Translations under genes and position numbers: made by a program
In this document: positions 39,758 through 48,718 of the stretch, piece by piece
Layout: every line of letters starts with the position of its first letter
Numbering within the stretch: the first letter of the stretch is position 1
The notes under the pieces: model-generated
Databases searched by the model: none
The model's input: the letters and a program-made list of their open reading frames with translations, nothing else
What the model was told of the DNA's origin: nothing
Assembly: GCF_020171745.1 (NCBI RefSeq)
Contig: NZ_JAIVAH010000027.1
Location: 1 to 64,000, forward strand
Direction of reading: 5' to 3'
DNA length: 64,000 nt
DNA from: Prescottella equi
GTDB lineage: Bacteria; Actinomycetota; Actinomycetes; Mycobacteriales; Mycobacteriaceae

Positions 39758-41941
39758 TCAGGCGTTGGCGGCCTTGTACTCGCGACGACGGCGGTGCAGG
39801 ATCGGCTCGGTGTAACCGCTGGGCTGCTTGCCGCCCTCGAGGACCAGCTCCTTGGCCGCCTGGAAGGCGATGTTGGAGTCGAAGTTCGGGGCCATCGGCC
39901 GGTACGACGCGTCACCCTCGTTCTGGCGGTCGACGACCGGCGCCATCCGCTCGAGGCTCGCGACGACGTCGGCCTCGGTGACGATGCCGTGCCGCAGCCA
40001 GTTGGCCAGCAGCTGGCTCGAGATGCGGAGCGTCGCCCGGTCCTCCATGAGCGCGACGTCGTGGATGTCGGGCACCTTGGAGCAGCCGACACCGGCGTCG
40101 ATCCAGCGCACCACGTAGCCGAGGATCGACTGGCAGTTGTTGTCGAGTTCCTGCTGCTTCTCGGCGTCGGACCAGTCGGTGGACGGGGCGAGCGGGATCG
40201 TGAGGATCTCGTCGATCGTCGCGCGGGGCTTGCCCTTGAGCTGGTCCTGGACCGCGAACACGTCCACCTGGTGGTAGTGCGTGGCGTGCAGGGTCGCACC
40301 GGTGGGCGAGGGCACCCAGGCGGTGTTGGCGCCGGACTTGGGGTGGCCGATCTTCTGCTCGAGCATGTCGGCCATCAGGTCGGTCATGGCCCACATGCCC
40401 TTACCGATCTGCGCCTTGCCCTGCAGACCCGTCGCAAGGCCGGTGTCGACGTTCCAGTCCTCGTACGCGGCGATCCACGTCTGCTTCTTCATGTCGGCCT
40501 TGCGCACCATCGCGCCGGCCTCCATCGAAGTGTGGATCTCGTCGCCGGTGCGGTCGAGGAAGCCGGTGTTGATGAACACCACTCGCTGGTCCGCTTCCTT
40601 GATGCAGGCCGCGAGGTTGACGGTGGTGCGTCGCTCCTCGTCCATGATGCCGACCTTGAGCGTGTTCTCGGGCAGGCCCAGGACCTCTTCGACGCGGCCG
40701 AAGAGTTCGGTCGTGAACGCGACTTCCTCGGGGCCGTGCTGCTTGGGCTTGACGATGTAGATCGAGCCGGTGCGCGAGTTGTTCAGCGGGCCGTGGTCGT
40801 CGTCGATGCTCAGGCCGTGCACCGCGCACGCGCCGGTGATCAGCGCGTCGAGGATGCCCTCGGGCAGCTCGTTGCCGTCGGCGTCGAGGATCGCCGGGTT
40901 CGTCATCAGGTGTCCGACGTTGCGCACGAACAGCAGCGAGCGACCGTGCAGCGTCAGCTCCTCGCCGTCCGGCGTGGTGTAGGTGCGGTCACCGTTGAGC
41001 GTGCGGGTGACGGTCTTGCCGCCCTTGTCGAACGACTCCGACAGGTCGCCGCGGTTGAGACCGAGCCAGTTCCGGTAGCCGACGACCTTGTCGTCGGCGT
41101 CGACCGCGGCCACCGAGTCCTCGAAGTCCATGATCGTGGTGATCGCCGACTCGAGCACGACGTCCTTGACGCCGGCGCCGTCGGTCCTTCCGATCGGGGA
41201 GGTCGGGTCGATCTCGATTTCCACGTGCAGGCCGTTGTTGCGCAGCAGCACCGACGTCGGGTGGTCGCCGTCGCCGAGGTAGCCGACGAACTTCTCCGGC
41301 TCCGCCAGCGTCGTGACGACCTCGCCGCCCAGCTCGACGGCCAGTTTGCCGTCGACCACGAAGTAGCGGGTGGCCTCGGTGTGCGAGCCCTTCGCCAGCG
41401 GCGCGGCCGTGTCGAGGAAGTTGCGGGCCCAGGCGATGACCTTGTCACCGCGAACCTTGTTGTAGCCCTTACCCTTCTCGGCGCCACCGTCCTCGGAGAT
41501 GGCGTCGGTGCCGTACAGCGCGTCGTACAGCGAACCCCAGCGCGCGTTGGACGCGTTCAGCGCGAAGCGCGCGTTGAGCACGGGGACCACCAGCTGCGGG
41601 CCGGCGGTCGTCGCGATCTCGGCGTCCACGTTCTCGGTCGCGACCTGGAACGGTGCCGGCTCGGGCAGCAGGTAGCCGATCTCCTGCAGGAACGCCTTGT
41701 ACTCGGCTGCGTCGAGCGGCTTGCCCGCGCGCTCGCGGTGCCACGCGTCGATCTGCGCCTGCAGGTCGTCGCGCTTGGCCAGCAGGGCCTTGTTCTTGGG
41801 GGCCAGGTCGGCGAAGACCTTGCCCGCACCCTCCCAGAACGCCTCGGCGGAAACGCCGGTGCCCGGAAGAGCCTCATCGTTCACGAAGTCGTAGAGAACC
41901 TTGGCGACCTGAAGACCACCGACCTGCACGCGTTCAGTCAT
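39758..41941 (-). CDS. glcB: Malate synthase G
   Basis: 727 residues, usual for isoform G (about 720-740). Segments such as [35 protein letters not shown] and [18 protein letters not shown] are the conserved catalytic barrel of the family. It condenses glyoxylate with acetyl-CoA to malate. GTGAGG lies upstream of ATG 41941. It can also consume glyoxylate made from glycine, linking it to the glycine genes in this window. Confidence 0.96.
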   Translation of the reverse strand: MTERVQVGGLQVAKVLYDFVNDEALPGTGVSAEAFWEGAGKVFADLAPKNKALLAKRDDLQAQIDAWHRERAGKPLDAAEYKAFLQEIGYLLPEPAPFQVATENVDAEIATTAGPQLVVPVLNARFALNASNARWGSLYDALYGTDAISEDGGAEKGKGYNKVRGDKVIAWARNFLDTAAPLAKGSHTEATRYFVVDGKLAVELGGEVVTTLAEPEKFVGYLGDGDHPTSVLLRNNGLHVEIEIDPTSPIGRTDGAGVKDVVLESAITTIMDFEDSVAAVDADDKVVGYRNWLGLNRGDLSESFDKGGKTVTRTLNGDRTYTTPDGEELTLHGRSLLFVRNVGHLMTNPAILDADGNELPEGILDALITGACAVHGLSIDDDHGPLNNSRTGSIYIVKPKQHGPEEVAFTTELFGRVEEVLGLPENTLKVGIMDEERRTTVNLAACIKEADQRVVFINTGFLDRTGDEIHTSMEAGAMVRKADMKKQTWIAAYEDWNVDTGLATGLQGKAQIGKGMWAMTDLMADMLEQKIGHPKSGANTAWVPSPTGATLHATHYHQVDVFAVQDQLKGKPRATIDEILTIPLAPSTDWSDAEKQQELDNNCQSILGYVVRWIDAGVGCSKVPDIHDVALMEDRATLRISSQLLANWLRHGIVTEADVVASLERMAPVVDRQNEGDASYRPMAPNFDSNIAFQAAKELVLEGGKQPSGYTEPILHRRRREYKAANA

Positions 41942-42399
41942 GGAATTGCCTCACTTTTCCGGTACCAGCAGCGTCCGGAGCACGGCCACGGTCAGGGCAC
42001 GTGCGGGGACGCCGAACGGGACGACAACAATGTTACCCGGCGGTAGCTTCCGGAGGAGATCAGTCCGGTACGGCTGCCAGGGCATCGACGAATACAGCTG
42101 AAGAGCTGAGGCGCGTGAGGTGGGCGCCGACTGCGGTGGGACGAACGGTTCGCGTCCGGATGCAGACTCGATCAAGAACGGCGGTTTGGCCGATCGTGCA
42201 CAGATGATACTGGCCGGTCACCTTCGCTGCGCGTCGGGGCGTGGCCGGATTGCGGAGCCGCGACGAGCGGTCGGGGGTGTTCGGTGAGCGGCGTTGCACC
42301 CGAGTCGAACCCGCCGTGTACTTGGCGTCGATCACCGTCTGCGGGCACCGAACCACACCAGGGCTGGCTTCATTGCTACCTGGTCGGACTGGTCGAGGT
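41942..42399. other. Gene-poor interval upstream of glcB
   Basis: No convincing gene. All reading frames here have poor codon use and no family match. On the minus strand TAACAT (42035-42030) could be a -10 for glcB, giving a leader of about 80 bases; this is weak. The right end runs into the darG remnant. Confidence 0.5.
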
Positions 42400-42516
42400 G
42401 CAGGCAGTGCTGGGTGGATCCGGTCGAGGACGTGACGCAGGTTGTACGCGTACTGCCCATGCAGGTTCCCCGCGCACTTCAGGTTCAACGGTTCGCCGAG
42501 GAGCTGGAGGAAGTTC
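42400..42516 (-). pseudogene. Out-of-frame remnant of a DarG C-terminal domain
   Basis: In the frame +1 to the macro-domain gene the minus strand encodes NFLQLLGEPLNLKCAG then HGQYAYNLRHVLDRI. This closely resembles the segment after the macro domain in DarG antitoxins (pattern FLQEAGEPL-L-...-GPYA-NLRHVL--IEGH, recalled). The linker of some 60-70 residues between macro domain and this segment is missing and the frame is broken, so the C-terminal half is decayed. Confidence 0.7.
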
Positions 42517-43015
42517 CTGAGCTTCCGGACCTAGATCTGTGTGGCGCCGAGCGCGACGGCGGGGCATCGGGTGCGTAGAGACGCACATCGACGTCCGGCA
42601 GGTCGGCGAAGGCCCGCTGGATCAGCGGCTCCACGTCCGCCCAGTCGAGTCCGCCGTTGCCACAGCCCAGCGGCGGAACGGCGATGGAGGTGATGCCGTG
42701 TTCGCGGATCACTCGGACCAGGTCGGTCAGGCCGGATGCGATGTCACCGAGCTTCGAGGCGGACCGCCAATGACCCTTGGTGGGGAAGTTGACGATGAAG
42801 CGCGGGCCGTCGAGTGCCCCGGTCTCCCACACGTGCACGCGGCCGAGTTGCACGTCACCGGCGTTGCATGCTGCTGCGTAGGCCTTGAACATGTCCGGGT
42901 AGGTGCGCCGGAACTGTAGCGCGATGCCCTTGCCCATGACACCGACGGTGTTGACGGTGTTGACCAGCGCGTCGACGTCTGCGTGCAGTAGGTCGCCGGT
43001 GGCGGTGGTCAACAT
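42485..43015 (-). CDS. Macro-domain ADP-ribosylglycohydrolase, truncated DarG-like antitoxin
   Basis: 176 residues. Macro domain covers about residues 1-150: GDLLHADVDALVNTVNTVGVMGKGIALQF (in parts), the NFPTKGHWR loop and PPLGCGNGGLDW are those of DarG/TARG-type DNA ADP-ribose hydrolases. The last ~25 residues (Ser-rich) are read out of the old frame. No darT toxin gene is adjacent. The macro fold itself looks intact, so the enzyme may still be active against ADP-ribosylated DNA. Confidence 0.82.
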   Translation of the reverse strand: MLTTATGDLLHADVDALVNTVNTVGVMGKGIALQFRRTYPDMFKAYAAACNAGDVQLGRVHVWETGALDGPRFIVNFPTKGHWRSASKLGDIASGLTDLVRVIREHGITSIAVPPLGCGNGGLDWADVEPLIQRAFADLPDVDVRLYAPDAPPSRSAPHRSRSGSSGTSSSSSANR

Positions 43016-43043
43016 GTGTGCTCCATGGAATCAAGAGTAGGCG

Positions 43044-43262
43044 TCAGGTACGACACTGACGGGTGGACGGTGCCTGCCCAGTAGCGGCCTTCATGATCTT
43101 CCAGTCGACGGGTTCGATCCCGACGCCGCGGCCGTCGGCAGTCGTGGCAGGTCGACGGCGAACCGGCGTAGTGGGGGCGAGGAGAAGTTCAGCGGACTCG
43201 GAACAGCCGAGCGCGGCGATCGAACCCGTCGTTCCGAAGAATCCACGTCGCGAGATTTTCAT
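43044..43262 (-). pseudogene. Stub of a Tat-exported protein
   Basis: 72-residue frame. The start is good (AAGGGAG upstream, twin-arginine signal SRRGFFGTTGSIAALGC), but after about 25 residues the frame has no secreted-domain character and ends. A neighbouring frame reads PLRRFAVDLPRLP, similar to the start of actinobacterial multicopper oxidases after their Tat signal, which suggests a frameshift and deletion. That identity is a guess. Confidence 0.45.
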
Positions 43263-43532
43263 CGTCGAACTCCCTTGGCTGTGGGGACGTCAGGGAGAAG
43301 CAACTGGCCGGGCCTTTACCGGTGGCCTGCGTGCGACAAGCCGCTATCGATGGCATCCGAACGGCCCCTGTCCGTAGGGCCTCAGGTCCCCTGTGTGCAT
43401 CACCGACGGCGGGTCGGGGTGTGCGGAAGCCGGTTGTGCGCGAGGATCAGCGAGCACGCGGCGGGGCCGTGGCGGACCTGGACGGGACCGTTCGGCGCAC
43501 GCGCCGAAGTTCGATCGATACCGGAGGCACAA

Positions 43533-43889
43533 GTGAGCGACTACGACGCCAAGATGATCATGTTGTCCGTCGAGAACCTGGACGAGGCGCTCGAGTTCTA
43601 CACCGGGACCCTCGGGATGACGCTGAAATTCCGCGACGGCGCGCACTTCGCCGCGCTGGACGGGGGATCGGTGACGATCGCGCTCGCCACCGCCGTCGAC
43701 CATCCCATTCCGGGGAAGGTCGTGGTCGGCATCAAGACCGCCGACGTCGATGCCGCGGCGAAGGCGATCGAGGACGGCGGCGGCGCCATCGTCAAGGGGC
43801 CGTACGACGACGCCCACGAGCGCCGCGCGGTGGTCTACGACAACAACGGCAACGGCCTGGTCTTCTACAGCCCACTCGCCCGCAAGTAG
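43533..43889 (+). CDS. VOC (glyoxalase/bleomycin-resistance) superfamily protein
   Basis: 118 residues. One VOC module pair: MIMLSVENLDEALEFYTGTLGMTLKF, then VVVGIKTADVDAAAKAIEDGG and VVYDNNGNGLVFYSP. Single-domain length means it acts as a dimer. GTG 43533 has GGAGG (43523-43527) upstream. Some metal ligands of true glyoxalase I (His, Glu) are not obvious, so a binding or isomerase role is as likely. Confidence 0.85.
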   Translation: MSDYDAKMIMLSVENLDEALEFYTGTLGMTLKFRDGAHFAALDGGSVTIALATAVDHPIPGKVVVGIKTADVDAAAKAIEDGGGAIVKGPYDDAHERRAVVYDNNGNGLVFYSPLARK

Positions 43890-43902
43890 TCGCCCGACGA
43901 CC

Positions 43903-43933
43903 AGGGCCCGCAGCGTCACACGCTGCGGGCCCT
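43903..43933. terminator. Bidirectional terminator, VOC gene / hemerythrin-like gene
   Basis: A perfect 13-bp stem (43903-43915 with 43921-43933, loop TCACA) between two convergent genes. Confidence 0.8.
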
Positions 43934-43943
43934 CGTCGTTCGA

Positions 43944-44435
43944 TTACTGCTTCGCAGTCGCGGTCGCGGTCGCGGTCGCGGCCGCCGCGAGCCGCTCGGC
44001 GGCGTCGGTGAGGTCGATGCCGTCCTCGGCGAGCGCCGGCACCAGCAGGTCCATGCACTTGCCCAGCATCACCACGAGCAGTACGCGCAGCGCGCTGATG
44101 TCGGCGGCGACGCGGACCCGGTCGGTGCTCACACACGACAGCCGCGAGTAGGCCTGCTCCACCGTCTGCCACTCGCCGAGCAGGCCCTCGACCAGCAGCT
44201 GCGCCCGGACGACGGGTGCGGCCGCCGGGTACAGCGCCTCCTCGGCGGCCCGGTGCCACGGGCGCAGCGTGAACTCGGCGAAGTCGACGACGGCCTTGTG
44301 CGCGGCCGCGAACTCTGCGTCACCGGCCCCGATATTCCGGAACACGTCTCGTTCGAGCGCCGCGATGCCGCCGAGCAGGTCGAACATCGTCGCCTGCAGT
44401 TCTCCTGCCGCCTCCTGAATCGCCGTGTCCGTCAT
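43944..44435 (-). CDS. Hemerythrin-like helical-bundle protein
   Basis: 163 residues, all-helical, with RPWHRAAEEALYPAA and HKAVVDFAEFTLRPWH in an arrangement like HHE-domain proteins, though not all the usual His ligands are seen. The C-terminus reads AATATATATAKQ, encoded by four perfect GTCGCG copies (43957-43980). Function unknown. Confidence 0.65.
   Translation of the reverse strand: MTDTAIQEAAGELQATMFDLLGGIAALERDVFRNIGAGDAEFAAAHKAVVDFAEFTLRPWHRAAEEALYPAAAPVVRAQLLVEGLLGEWQTVEQAYSRLSCVSTDRVRVAADISALRVLLVVMLGKCMDLLVPALAEDGIDLTDAAERLAAAATATATATAKQ
43957..43980. repeat. Hexanucleotide repeat GTCGCG x4
   Basis: Four perfect tandem copies, in frame, coding Ala-Thr pairs at the end of the hemerythrin-like protein. 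Copy-number change would add or remove two residues without frameshift. Confidence 0.9.
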
Positions 44436-44530
44436 CGAAATCCTCTCGTCCGCTGAGTTCGGCGAACCCGCCGTCGCTCACACAGTAGGGGCCCGCGACT
44501 GCCGCGCCACTGCGCTGTCGCACTCACCGA

Positions 44531-44544
44531 TACGCTTTCTCTCG
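44531..44544 (+). promoter_or_regulatory. candidate leaderless promoter of the lipoate ligase gene
   Basis: TACGCT (44531-44536) places the transcript start at about the GTG 44544, so the gene looks leaderless. No Shine-Dalgarno sequence is seen before the GTG, in agreement. Confidence 0.45.
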
Positions 44545-45593
44545 TGCGTGGTGAGTACAAGGTTCCCGGTGGCAAGCTCGTGATCGTCGACGTCGAGGTG
44601 GAGGACGGGCGCCTGTCCCGAGTGGCGCTGTCCGGCGACTTCTTCCTGGAACCGGACGAGGCCCTCGACGACATCGTCGCCGCGGTGACCGGGATGCCCG
44701 TGACCGCCGACGCGGCCCGACTCGGTCAGGCGATCTCCGAGAAGATCGGTGACGGCGTGGCCATGATCGGTTTCACACCCGAATCGGTCGGCATCGCGAT
44801 CCGCCGCGCGCTCGGCCACGCGACCGCCTGGCACGACCACACCTTCGACGTCATCGAACCGGTGGTGCTCGACCCGGCGATGCACGTCGCGCTCGACGAG
44901 GTGATCACCCGCGAGGTGGCCGCCGGTGAGCGCCGCCCGACGCTGCGGTTCTGGGACTGGGATTCCCCGCTGGTGGTGCTCGGCTCGTTCCAGTCGGTGC
45001 GCAACGAGGTCGACGAGGAGGCCGCGGCCCGGCACGGCATCGGTGTCGTGCGGCGCATCTCCGGCGGCGGGGCGATGTTCATGGAGCCCGGCAACTGCAT
45101 CACGTATTCGCTGTCGGTGCCGACGTCACTGGTCGACGGGCTGAGCTTCGAGCAGTCCTACGCGTTCCTCGACCAGTGGGTGATGGGCGCGCTCGCCGAC
45201 GTCGGCATCAAGGCGCGCTACGTGCCGCTCAACGACATCGCGTCCGAACAGGGCAAGATCGCCGGCGCCGCGCAGAAGCGGTTCGCGGCCGGTGCGGTGC
45301 TGCACCACGTGACGATGGCCTACGACATCGACGCCGACAAGATGACCGAGGTGCTGCGGATCGGCCGGGAGAAGATCTCCGACAAGGGCATCACGAGCTC
45401 CGGCAAGCGGGTCGACCCGATGCGCTCGCAGACCGGTATGGCCCGTGACGCCATCATCGCCGCCTTCCTCGCGCACTTCCGCGCCCGCTACGAGACGGTC
45501 ACCAGTGCGTACACGGACGCCGAACTCGCCGCCGCGCGTGAGCTGGTCGACACCAAGTTCGCGAACCCGGAGTGGACCTACCGGGTGCCGTGA
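44544..45593 (+). CDS. lplA: Lipoate-protein ligase A family protein with N-terminal accessory domain
   Basis: 349 residues. Residues 1-90 look like the lipoate ligase accessory (C-terminal) domain moved to the front: VEDGRLSRVALSGDFFLEPDEALDDI. The catalytic domain follows with VVRRISGGGAMFMEPGNCITYSL (in parts) and NDIASEQGKIAGAAQKR, the motifs that bind lipoyl-AMP. It would attach lipoate to GcvH and 2-oxoacid dehydrogenases. The order of domains is reversed relative to E. coli LplA. Confidence 0.88.
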   Translation: MRGEYKVPGGKLVIVDVEVEDGRLSRVALSGDFFLEPDEALDDIVAAVTGMPVTADAARLGQAISEKIGDGVAMIGFTPESVGIAIRRALGHATAWHDHTFDVIEPVVLDPAMHVALDEVITREVAAGERRPTLRFWDWDSPLVVLGSFQSVRNEVDEEAAARHGIGVVRRISGGGAMFMEPGNCITYSLSVPTSLVDGLSFEQSYAFLDQWVMGALADVGIKARYVPLNDIASEQGKIAGAAQKRFAAGAVLHHVTMAYDIDADKMTEVLRIGREKISDKGITSSGKRVDPMRSQTGMARDAIIAAFLAHFRARYETVTSAYTDAELAAARELVDTKFANPEWTYRVP

Positions 45594-45602
45594 TGGGCGA
45601 GG

Positions 45603-47939
45603 TCAGTCTCTCGGGGCGGACTCGGCGATCCAGGAGACGACCTGCACCCGTGAGGTGAAGCCGAGCTTCGTGAGGATGTGGTCGACGTGGCCGTCGACGG
45701 TGCGGCGGGAGATGGTCAGCCGGGCCGCGATCTCCTTGTTGGTCAGGCCCTCCGCGATGAGTTTCGCGACCTCGTGTTCACGTCTGGTCAGCACCGTCCG
45801 ATCTTGCCCTGGAGCGCTCGGTTCTCGGGTCTGCTCGCCGAGCGTGTACGCGATCGCGTCCGCGGTGGTCATCGATGCACCCTGGCGGTGGGCGGCGTCG
45901 AGCGTCGCAGCGTCGAGAGCTCCACGGACCGTCTTCTCGAAGTCGAGTTGGTGGACGAGCAGGTTGGGGAAGAAGACCGGGTTGCTGCCGACGAGCCGGC
46001 GATGGGCGTCGGCCGCGCCCATGATGACGGCCGCGCGTCGCGCCTGACCGGTCTCGGCGGTGAGCCAGGCCAGCGCCTGCAGGCACGTGAACACCATCAA
46101 CGGATCGTCGGTCTGCTGTGTGAGGCGCAATCCCGCTTCGAGAAGTTCTGTGGCGTGGTCGCGATCGCCGGATCGCCATGTGTCGACCCCGTTGGCCCAC
46201 AGGGAGTAGCCGCGATGAATGTACTCGCCGTGCCCCTGCGCGATGGCGAGTGCGCGGCCCTGGAAGGTGAGTGCCTGCGAGGTGTGGTCACCGACGTGCG
46301 CCCAGCCGAGCAGACTCAGCGCCTCGAGCTGAAGCTGTGGATGGTCGGCGACGCCGGGGGTGTCGGTGGCGAACCGCAGACGCACTCGTGCCCGCTCGAG
46401 GTCGCCGCTGCAGAACGCCGTGATTCCATCCGCCATCGCGATGTAGGCCCGGGTGATCGGTTCGGCCGACGGCGAATCGAGTTCGAGGGCGGCCTCGGCT
46501 CGGGCACCTGCGGCCGCGAGATCGCCCTGGAACGCGGCCAGGATCGCCGCCGCGAAAAGCGCTTTGGCCCGTAGCGCGGTCGGTTGGGGGTGCGCTTGAT
46601 CGAGTGCGCGGTCGAGCCAGCGGCGGCCCTCGGCGAACAGGCCACGCGCGATCCAGAACGGGTAGAGCGCCGCCGCGAGTGGCAGTGCGCTGCCGTCGGC
46701 CTCGTCGAGCGCGAACTCGAACGCCTCCCGCAGATTCGGCAGTTCCACCCGCACCCGGCCGCTCCAGTCGAGTTGCCGGGGACTGATCCAGTCGGCCTCG
46801 GCGTCCAGCGCCATGCGGGCGTACCAGTCGCGGAACCGCAGCCGGAGATTCGCGTCCCCGGTCGTGTCGTCCAACTGTTCGCGCCCGAAACCTCGGACCG
46901 TGTCGAGCATCCGATAGCGGGCGCGGTCGGGGGCGTCGTCGCGGACGATGATCGACTTGTCCACCAGCGACGCGAGAATGTCGAGCAGGTCGCCTCCGCA
47001 ATCCTCCCCGCAGATGTGCTCGACGTCGTCGATGTCGAAGCTTCCGGTGAACAGCGACAGCCGCCGCCACAGTTGCTGCTCGTCGGGAGTGCACAGGTCG
47101 TAGCTCCACCCGATGCTCCATTTCAGCGTCTGCTGTCGGGGAGGTACGCCGCGGCTGCTCCACGTGAGCATGCCGCGGCGGTCGGTGAGGCGTTGCAGGA
47201 TCTGTTCGGGCGACAGTGCCCGGGTCCGGGCCGCCGCCAGTTCGATCGCCAGCGGCAGCCCGTCGAGCCGAGCACAGATCTTGGCGATCGTGGGGGTGTT
47301 GTCGTCGGTCAGTGCGAAACCCGGCACCGCGGAGGCGGCGCGTTCGGCGAACAGGGCGACCGCGTCGAAGCGGGACACCTTGATCACCGGCTCGGACCGG
47401 TCCCGGCTCGGCGTGGTCAACGGGGACACCGGTACGACGGTTTCGCACCCGAGCCCGAGTCGTTCCCGGCTGGTGGCTAGGACGTGCAGCCCGGGGCATC
47501 GTTCCAGCAACGATTGGACCAGCTCGGCCACCGCATCGATCACCTGTTCGCAGTTGTCGAGCACGAGCAGCCTCGAGCCGTGCGCCAGGGCCTCGACGAG
47601 GGCCTCCCGGGGTGGCCGTCCGGTGTAGTCGCGTACGCCCAGCGTGGTGGCGACCACGTCGACGACGAATGCCGGGTCGTGGACGTCGGCGAGTTCGATC
47701 AGCCACACGCCGTCGGGGAAGTTCCGCCGGACGGAGGTCGCCACGCGCAGCGCGAGCCGGGTCTTGCCGACCCCGCCGATGCCGGTCAGCGTCACGAGAC
47801 GGCCACTGGTTAGCGCGTTGCGTACCGCGGTCAGTTCGTGGCGGCGGCCGACGAAACTGGTGAGATCCGCCGGCAACCGGCCGTGACCGGCCGACGGACC
47901 GGACTCCCGGTGGGGTCCGAGGGTGTCGACGTCGACCAT
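45603..47939 (-). CDS. LuxR-type regulator with NB-ARC/STAND ATPase and TPR region
   Basis: 778 residues. After DLTSFVGRRHELTAVRNAL comes P-loop TLTGIGGVGKTRLALRV (near residue 52), Walker B LLVLDNCEQV, a winged-helix and TPR part (about 380-690) and the LuxR HTH LTRREHEVAKLIAEGLTNKEIAARLTIS with VDGHVDHILTKLGF (in parts). It is a different subfamily from the regulator at 34060-36534 (here the AfsR/BTAD-like NB domain without BTAD). Convergent with lplA, 9 bases apart. Confidence 0.9.
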   Translation of the reverse strand: MVDVDTLGPHRESGPSAGHGRLPADLTSFVGRRHELTAVRNALTSGRLVTLTGIGGVGKTRLALRVATSVRRNFPDGVWLIELADVHDPAFVVDVVATTLGVRDYTGRPPREALVEALAHGSRLLVLDNCEQVIDAVAELVQSLLERCPGLHVLATSRERLGLGCETVVPVSPLTTPSRDRSEPVIKVSRFDAVALFAERAASAVPGFALTDDNTPTIAKICARLDGLPLAIELAAARTRALSPEQILQRLTDRRGMLTWSSRGVPPRQQTLKWSIGWSYDLCTPDEQQLWRRLSLFTGSFDIDDVEHICGEDCGGDLLDILASLVDKSIIVRDDAPDRARYRMLDTVRGFGREQLDDTTGDANLRLRFRDWYARMALDAEADWISPRQLDWSGRVRVELPNLREAFEFALDEADGSALPLAAALYPFWIARGLFAEGRRWLDRALDQAHPQPTALRAKALFAAAILAAFQGDLAAAGARAEAALELDSPSAEPITRAYIAMADGITAFCSGDLERARVRLRFATDTPGVADHPQLQLEALSLLGWAHVGDHTSQALTFQGRALAIAQGHGEYIHRGYSLWANGVDTWRSGDRDHATELLEAGLRLTQQTDDPLMVFTCLQALAWLTAETGQARRAAVIMGAADAHRRLVGSNPVFFPNLLVHQLDFEKTVRGALDAATLDAAHRQGASMTTADAIAYTLGEQTREPSAPGQDRTVLTRREHEVAKLIAEGLTNKEIAARLTISRRTVDGHVDHILTKLGFTSRVQVVSWIAESAPRD

Positions 47940-48036
47940 TCCGCCACCTACGTTTTCGCCAGATCAACACAACCGAGGCTACTCGCGGTGCCGGGGGTCG
48001 AGCCCGGGACGCAATGTGCCCGGGCCCGACCAGGCG

Positions 48037-48561
48037 TCAGGACCCGAACGGGGCAGGGGCATTCTGCTGGCGGGCCAGTCCGGCGCCCGCCTGGCCACCG
48101 AGTTCGGCGCCCAGGGAGCCGCCCGCGACCAGACCACCGACGGTCACCGCTCCGAGCGCGGTGCTCACCGGGCCGAGGGCGGCAGGTCCGACGATCCCAG
48201 CTGCGATCGCGCCGATCGTGATGGCGCCGCCGCCCACGACGGTGCTGCCGAGTGCGCCCACCAAGCTGCCGGTGTAGGCCCCGAGCAGCTGCCCCGTGTC
48301 GGTGTAATCCGCGATCCGCTGCTCCGGCGTGGGGGCGTAGCCCGGCCGGAGGAAGTTGAAAGGCCGTTCGTTCAGGTCAACCGGGTTGTACAGCGGCGGA
48401 ACCTCGATCTGCGGCAGCTCGGGCAGGGCCGGGATGTTCGCGGATCCGGCGTCCTGCGCGTTCGCGGTGCCGGCCGAGGCGGCGACGATCGCGACGGGCA
48501 GTGCGCCGGCGACGACGGCGCGGCGCGCCCAACGGTTCGGTTTCGCAGCATGACGAGCCAT
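48037..48561 (-). CDS. Secreted glycine-rich protein
   Basis: 174 residues from ATG 48561 (GGGGGA upstream). Signal peptide (RRAVVAGALPVAIVAASAGTANAQDA) with cleavage after ANA-Q near residue 36. The mature part starts with Pro-rich PALPELPQIEVPPLYNPV and ends in a Gly/Ala-rich hydrophobic stretch (VVGGGAITIGAIAAGIVGPAALG) that could insert into a membrane. I recall similar short proteins in Rhodococcus without known role. Confidence 0.7.
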   Translation of the reverse strand: MARHAAKPNRWARRAVVAGALPVAIVAASAGTANAQDAGSANIPALPELPQIEVPPLYNPVDLNERPFNFLRPGYAPTPEQRIADYTDTGQLLGAYTGSLVGALGSTVVGGGAITIGAIAAGIVGPAALGPVSTALGAVTVGGLVAGGSLGAELGGQAGAGLARQQNAPAPFGS

Positions 48562-48672
48562 GAGAATTCCCCCTGAATTCGGTGCCGCGTGGGACGCGGC
48601 GATGGTGTGCATCGGCGTCCCGGGCGGGCGCCGCAAGGCTGCGGAGAGCGCGCGAGATATGCGTGAAGATGT

Positions 48673-48680
48673 CCCCCCCC
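48673..48680. repeat. Eight-base C tract in promoter region
   Basis: A homopolymer run of eight C in the gap between the secreted-protein gene and the next gene upstream. It is within about 115 bases of the start at 48561. Confidence 0.8.
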
Positions 48681-48718
48681 AGACCGTCGACCAAGATAGC
48701 TGTGACGGCTGGATATAG

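Noticed and set aside
39557-42046. Plus-strand open frame opposite malate synthase
   Set aside because: Shadow of glcB with antisense composition.
42485-43015. Complete toxin-antitoxin pair at the macro-domain gene
   Set aside because: No DarT-like gene on either side; only the antitoxin part is seen.
43344-43919. Minus-strand frame opposite the VOC gene
   Set aside because: Shadow of the VOC protein, which has a good RBS and clear domain pattern.
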